This document shows, one piece after another, positions 5,750-8,010 of a stretch of 8,010 nt of DNA. Source of the stretch: Chloroflexota bacterium (GTDB taxonomy: Bacteria; Chloroflexota; Anaerolineae; Anaerolineales; Villigracilaceae); contig JAKANW010000103.1 in NCBI GenBank assembly GCA_021823555.1, forward strand, positions 1 through 8,010, read 5' to 3'. A program made the translations under genes and the position numbers. The notes beneath the pieces were generated by a model, which was not told where the DNA came from, did not search any database, and saw only the letters and a list, made by a program, of their open reading frames with translations. The first letter of the stretch is position 1. Each line of letters begins with the position of its first letter.

Positions 5750-6517
5750 ATGATTCACGTTCACGATCTCACCTTTGGCTACCCGCATGGCCCATCCATC
5801 TTCCAGGATTTCAACTGGCAGGTGGAACGCGGCCAAAAGTGGGCCATCCTGGGCGCGTCGGGCTGCGGCAAGACCAGCCTGCTGTACCTGTTGGCTGGTT
5901 TGCTCCAACCCACCCGCGGCGAGATTGAGATTGATGGTCAACTGCTAACCCGGCCGCGGCCGCGCACGGGATTGATCCTGCAAGATTACGGATTGTTGCC
6001 CTGGGCTACTGTCCGCCAGAACGCCGAGCTGGGGCTGCGCGTGCGTAACTTCTACGGCCCGGATGAGGTCCATGCGCCGCGCGACCATCAGGCCGGCCGC
6101 GACGTGACTCCCTGGCTGGAGCGCCTCGGCATCGCCGACCTGGCCGACAAGTTCCCCGGCCAGATCTCCGGCGGGCAGCGACAGCGCGCCGCTATCGCAC
6201 GCACTCTGGTATTACAGCCTGATCTGCTTTTGATGGACGAACCCTTTTCCTCGCTGGATGCCATCACGCGCGAAGACCTGCAAACGCTCACGCTCGAACT
6301 ATGCGCCGAGCAAGGCTTGACGCTGGTCATGGTCACGCACGCCATTGAAGAAGCTGCCATGCTGGGAGAGAATATCCTCCTGCTTGGACTGCCTCCCAAT
6401 CAAACCGCGCGCGTTTTCCCGAACCCAGGCGTGAGCGCGGCAGACTATCGTCACAGCCAGGCATATGGCGAACTGTGCCAGTTACTACGCCAGGAGTTGA
6501 GCCATGAAACGGCATGA
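5750..6517 (+). CDS. ABC transporter ATP-binding protein (NitT/TauT/SsuB type)
   Basis: This 255-aa cytoplasmic ATPase powers the importer. All ABC elements are present: Walker A GASGCGKTS (35-43), Q-loop Gln78 in LILQDYGLLPW, signature ISGGQRQR (139-146, Ile in place of the usual Leu), Walker B LLLMDEP (159-165), D-loop SSLD (167-170) and switch His197 in VMVTHAIEEA. LQDYGLLPW is characteristic of the nitrate/sulfonate/taurine group. The stretch FYGPDEVHAPRDHQAGRD (about 101-118) before the signature seems somewhat longer than in SsuB-like proteins. The frame stays open back to 5645, but those extra 35 residues have no domain character and overlap the inverted-repeat element. ATG 5750, giving MIHVHDLTFGYP, is the family-typical start, and GTG 5732 is a possible alternative. 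No Shine-Dalgarno precedes it. It overlaps the permease gene by ATGA (6514-6517), indicating coupled translation. Confidence 0.94.
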   Translation: MIHVHDLTFGYPHGPSIFQDFNWQVERGQKWAILGASGCGKTSLLYLLAGLLQPTRGEIEIDGQLLTRPRPRTGLILQDYGLLPWATVRQNAELGLRVRNFYGPDEVHAPRDHQAGRDVTPWLERLGIADLADKFPGQISGGQRQRAAIARTLVLQPDLLLMDEPFSSLDAITREDLQTLTLELCAEQGLTLVMVTHAIEEAAMLGENILLLGLPPNQTARVFPNPGVSAADYRHSQAYGELCQLLRQELSHETA

Positions 6518-7296
6518 TGGGCGACATGAATGTCGCTGTACAAACAGGGTGGAAAATGAAGCGGCGTGACGTGCTGTTGGCCGCCCTGGGACTGGGGATC
6601 CTTTGGGAGGCGGCTGCCTTGCTAATCAACCGTCCGATCCTGCCCGCGCCGACTCTGGTGCTGACGGTCTTCGTCCATGAGTTGGGCAAAGGCCTGCTGG
6701 TGGATTTTGCGGCCAGCCTGTGGCGCGTGGCGGCGGGGATGGCGCTGTCGGTGCTGACGGCGGTGCCTGCGGGGCTGGCAATTGGAGGCTCCGCGAAGCT
6801 GAACCGCTTGTTCTCCCCCATCATCTATCTGCTGTATCCCATCCCCAAGGTCGTGTTCCTGCCCATCGTGCTGCTGTTCCTGGGAATCGGCGACACCGCC
6901 AAGATCACCGTCATCTTCCTGATCCTGTTCTTCCAGGTCGTGGTGCTGGTGCGGGACCAGGCTGCCGGGCTGCCGCCGCAACTGCTGCAAAGTTTACGCA
7001 GCCTCGGCGCGGGACGGCGGGCGTTGTTCCGTTTTGTATATCTGCCTGCCAGCCTGCCCGCCATCCTGACTGCGCTGCGACAGTCCGTGGGCACGGCAGT
7101 GGCAGTGCTGTATATTGCTGAGTTGTTTGCCACCACACGCGGGCTGGGATACTATATTTATTACAACGGCAGCACCCTGTTGAATTATCCAGCCATGTAC
7201 GCCGGTGTGATTGCCATGAGCCTGCTGGGCCTGGGGTTATATTTCAGCGTGGACTGGCTGGAGCGAATTTTGTGTCCGTGGAAGTTCGTCAATTAA
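6514..7296 (+). CDS. ABC transporter permease (BPD_transp_1, NitT/TauT/SsuC type)
   Basis: This 260-aa inner-membrane subunit forms the transport channel, probably as a homodimer since only one permease gene is present. Hydrophobic segments begin at about residue 19. PIPKVVFLPIVLLFLGIGDTAKI (109-131) is the conserved NitT/TauT block. The cytoplasmic coupling (EAA-like) loop is at 160-185, with SLRSLGAG, then LP at 178, and contacts the ATPase. TTRGLGYYI (207-215) is the family motif near the periplasmic end. The start ATG at 6514 overlaps the ATPase stop as ATGA. ATG 6517 and 6526 are equally possible, and ATG 6556, giving MKRRDVLLAALGLG with AGGGTGG just before it, would trim 14 atypical residues. 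The gene ends the + strand run. It must work with 4594-5589 and 5750-6517; the solute is not deducible. Confidence 0.93.
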   Translation: MMGDMNVAVQTGWKMKRRDVLLAALGLGILWEAAALLINRPILPAPTLVLTVFVHELGKGLLVDFAASLWRVAAGMALSVLTAVPAGLAIGGSAKLNRLFSPIIYLLYPIPKVVFLPIVLLFLGIGDTAKITVIFLILFFQVVVLVRDQAAGLPPQLLQSLRSLGAGRRALFRFVYLPASLPAILTALRQSVGTAVAVLYIAELFATTRGLGYYIYYNGSTLLNYPAMYAGVIAMSLLGLGLYFSVDWLERILCPWKFVN

Positions 7297-7310
7297 TTCC
7301 GAGGGCCGAA

Positions 7311-7360
7311 TAGCGGGGTTTCGATATGCTTCGCTACTCAACCCTCAGGGCTACTCGACC
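7311..7360. repeat. REP-like extragenic dyad between convergent genes
   Basis: The 73-nt spacer between the permease stop and the menA stop contains TAGCGGGGTT (7311-7320), whose parts TAGCG and GGGTT pair with CGCTA (7332-7336) and AACCC (7340-7344); these two pairings would cross, so they are alternatives. The 11-mer GCTACTCRACC occurs twice (7333-7343 and 7350-7360), and CCCTCAGGG (7342-7350) is a further small dyad. On the minus strand it reads GGTCGAGTAGC...ATATCGAAACC, a pattern I remember from extragenic repeats in high-GC bacteria. It may also serve as a bidirectional transcription end. Copy number in the genome is unknown. Confidence 0.4.
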
Positions 7361-7369
7361 ACCGGATTG

Positions 7370-7996
7370 CTACAACAACATCCCCACCCAAAACAATAGA
7401 CTAAACACTAGCGCGACCTGACCCGTGCCCGCCAGCGCTGCATTCAACGGACGGCCGCTCTGAGTGAATACCATTCGAGCAGTCTTCCAGGCGAGCGGCA
7501 GAGAGAGCCACGCCAACAAAGCCAGCCAAGGGACAAGTCCGAGCCAGGCCGCGAGGGGCAGGATGAGATAGGCAACTACGAGACAAAGCAAATATTCCAG
7601 GCGCGCCCCGCGTTCGCCTAACAGCACCGCCAGCGTGTGCTTGCCTGCCTTGCGGTCATTCTCAAGATCGCGCAAATTGTTGACCACCAAGATGGCGGTG
7701 ATGATGAGTCCCGGAGGAATTGCCATCCACCAGGCCGCGGCGCTGACGGAACCTGCCTGCACGTAATAAGTCCCGGCCACCGAAGCCAGTCCGAAAAAGA
7801 TAAAAACAAAAAGGTCGCCGAGGCCATAATAACCAAGCGGAAATGGCCCGCCTGTGTAGGCAATCGCGGAAAGGATGGCTGCCAGGCCGACCACCAGAAT
7901 GGGCCAGCCGCCCAGCCAGGCAAGATAAAGTCCCAGCAAGGCGGACAGGCCGAAGACCAGCCCCATCCCCAACTTGACCTGCGCAGGAGTCAGCAT
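7370..7996 (-). CDS. menA: MenA-like 1,4-dihydroxy-2-naphthoate prenyltransferase, N-terminus missing at window edge
   Basis: This is the C-terminal two thirds of a UbiA-superfamily integral membrane enzyme. MenA attaches a polyprenyl chain to 1,4-dihydroxy-2-naphthoate in menaquinone synthesis. Visible hallmarks, counted from Met at 7996, are YTGGPFPLGYYGLGDLFVFIFFG (47-69), GTYYVQAG (75-82) and the second Asp motif N106NLRDLENDRKAGKHTLAV123, which keeps the full NNxRDxxxDxxxGKxT form. The C-terminus GRPLNAALAGTGQVALVFSLLFWVGMLL is typical. The 208 residues fall short of about 300, and the first Asp motif (NDxxDxxxG) is absent. Met 7996 is therefore almost surely internal: homologues read Q-x-G-(M/L)-L-(T/S)-P here, and the codons before it read TAG-GCC-GGC (stop-A-G). 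The apparent stop probably comes from the last six bases of the window (see findings). The gene converges on the permease gene and is on the opposite strand from everything else. A role in menaquinone is likely; a related prenyl acceptor is possible. Confidence 0.88.
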   Translation of the reverse strand: MLTPAQVKLGMGLVFGLSALLGLYLAWLGGWPILVVGLAAILSAIAYTGGPFPLGYYGLGDLFVFIFFGLASVAGTYYVQAGSVSAAAWWMAIPPGLIITAILVVNNLRDLENDRKAGKHTLAVLLGERGARLEYLLCLVVAYLILPLAAWLGLVPWLALLAWLSLPLAWKTARMVFTQSGRPLNAALAGTGQVALVFSLLFWVGMLL

Positions 7997-8010
7997 GCCG
8001 GCCTAGATCG

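Noticed and set aside
4612..5751. 379-aa open frame on the minus strand opposite the binding-protein gene
   Set aside because: The + strand has an unmistakable lipoprotein signal and binding-protein fold. The minus frame has low-complexity composition and no recognisable motif or start context.
1..8010. CRISPR array, tRNA or rRNA gene, transposase, attachment site
   Set aside because: No regularly spaced repeats, cloverleaf with CCA/T-loop signature, transposase motif or flanking direct repeats were seen. No gene-free stretch exceeds about 160 nt.

Overview
This 8,010-bp window is bacterial, compact and mostly GC-rich, and it ends inside a gene on both sides. The best guess for the source is a member of the Chloroflexota, probably an Anaerolineae-type genome or metagenome bin. 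That guess is an inference. It rests on the lipoprotein signal ending LLAAC followed by an Ala/Pro/Thr-rich tether, the F420/flavin luciferase-like domain, the MenA-type prenyltransferases and the general codon style. No rRNA or marker gene is present to confirm it.

Layout. (1) Bases 2-1120 hold the C-terminal three quarters of a type I DNA methyltransferase (HsdM). It is followed by a strong hairpin (about 1155-1180) that probably ends that transcript. (2) Bases 1168-1225 look like a promoter and a 20-bp near-perfect palindrome of TetR-operator type. They stand before a tight three-gene + strand cluster: a 664-aa fusion of a luciferase-like (Mer/SsuD-superfamily) oxidoreductase to a UbiA-type membrane prenyltransferase (1272-3266), a CPBP/Rce1-like intramembrane protease (3270-3902) and a TetR-family repressor (3910-4542). 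Gaps are 3 and 7 nt. (3) Bases 4594-7296 encode a NitT/TauT/SsuABC-type ABC importer: a lipoprotein binding protein, an ATPase and a permease. Between the binding protein and the ATPase lies a 160-nt spacer with a perfect TATAAT box and an 87-nt element bounded by a perfect 12-bp inverted repeat. (4) On the opposite strand, 7370-7996 is a MenA-like prenyltransferase cut off at the right edge. A REP-like dyad-rich spacer lies between it and the permease.

How the genes may work together. Two UbiA-superfamily prenyltransferases, a flavin/F420-type oxidoreductase physically joined to one of them, and an importer for a small, probably anionic or aromatic solute suggest quinone or other prenylated-lipid chemistry. 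In this reading the TetR protein senses a ligand and represses its own operon through the 1206-1225 palindrome. The substrate is not readable from sequence.

The most interesting signals are the oxidoreductase-UbiA fusion, an internal Shine-Dalgarno plus in-frame TTG in its linker that could also yield a stand-alone UbiA, and the structured leader before the ATPase gene. The window's right edge looks artefactual: the last six bases match the start of the common Illumina adapter and create an apparent stop codon in menA.
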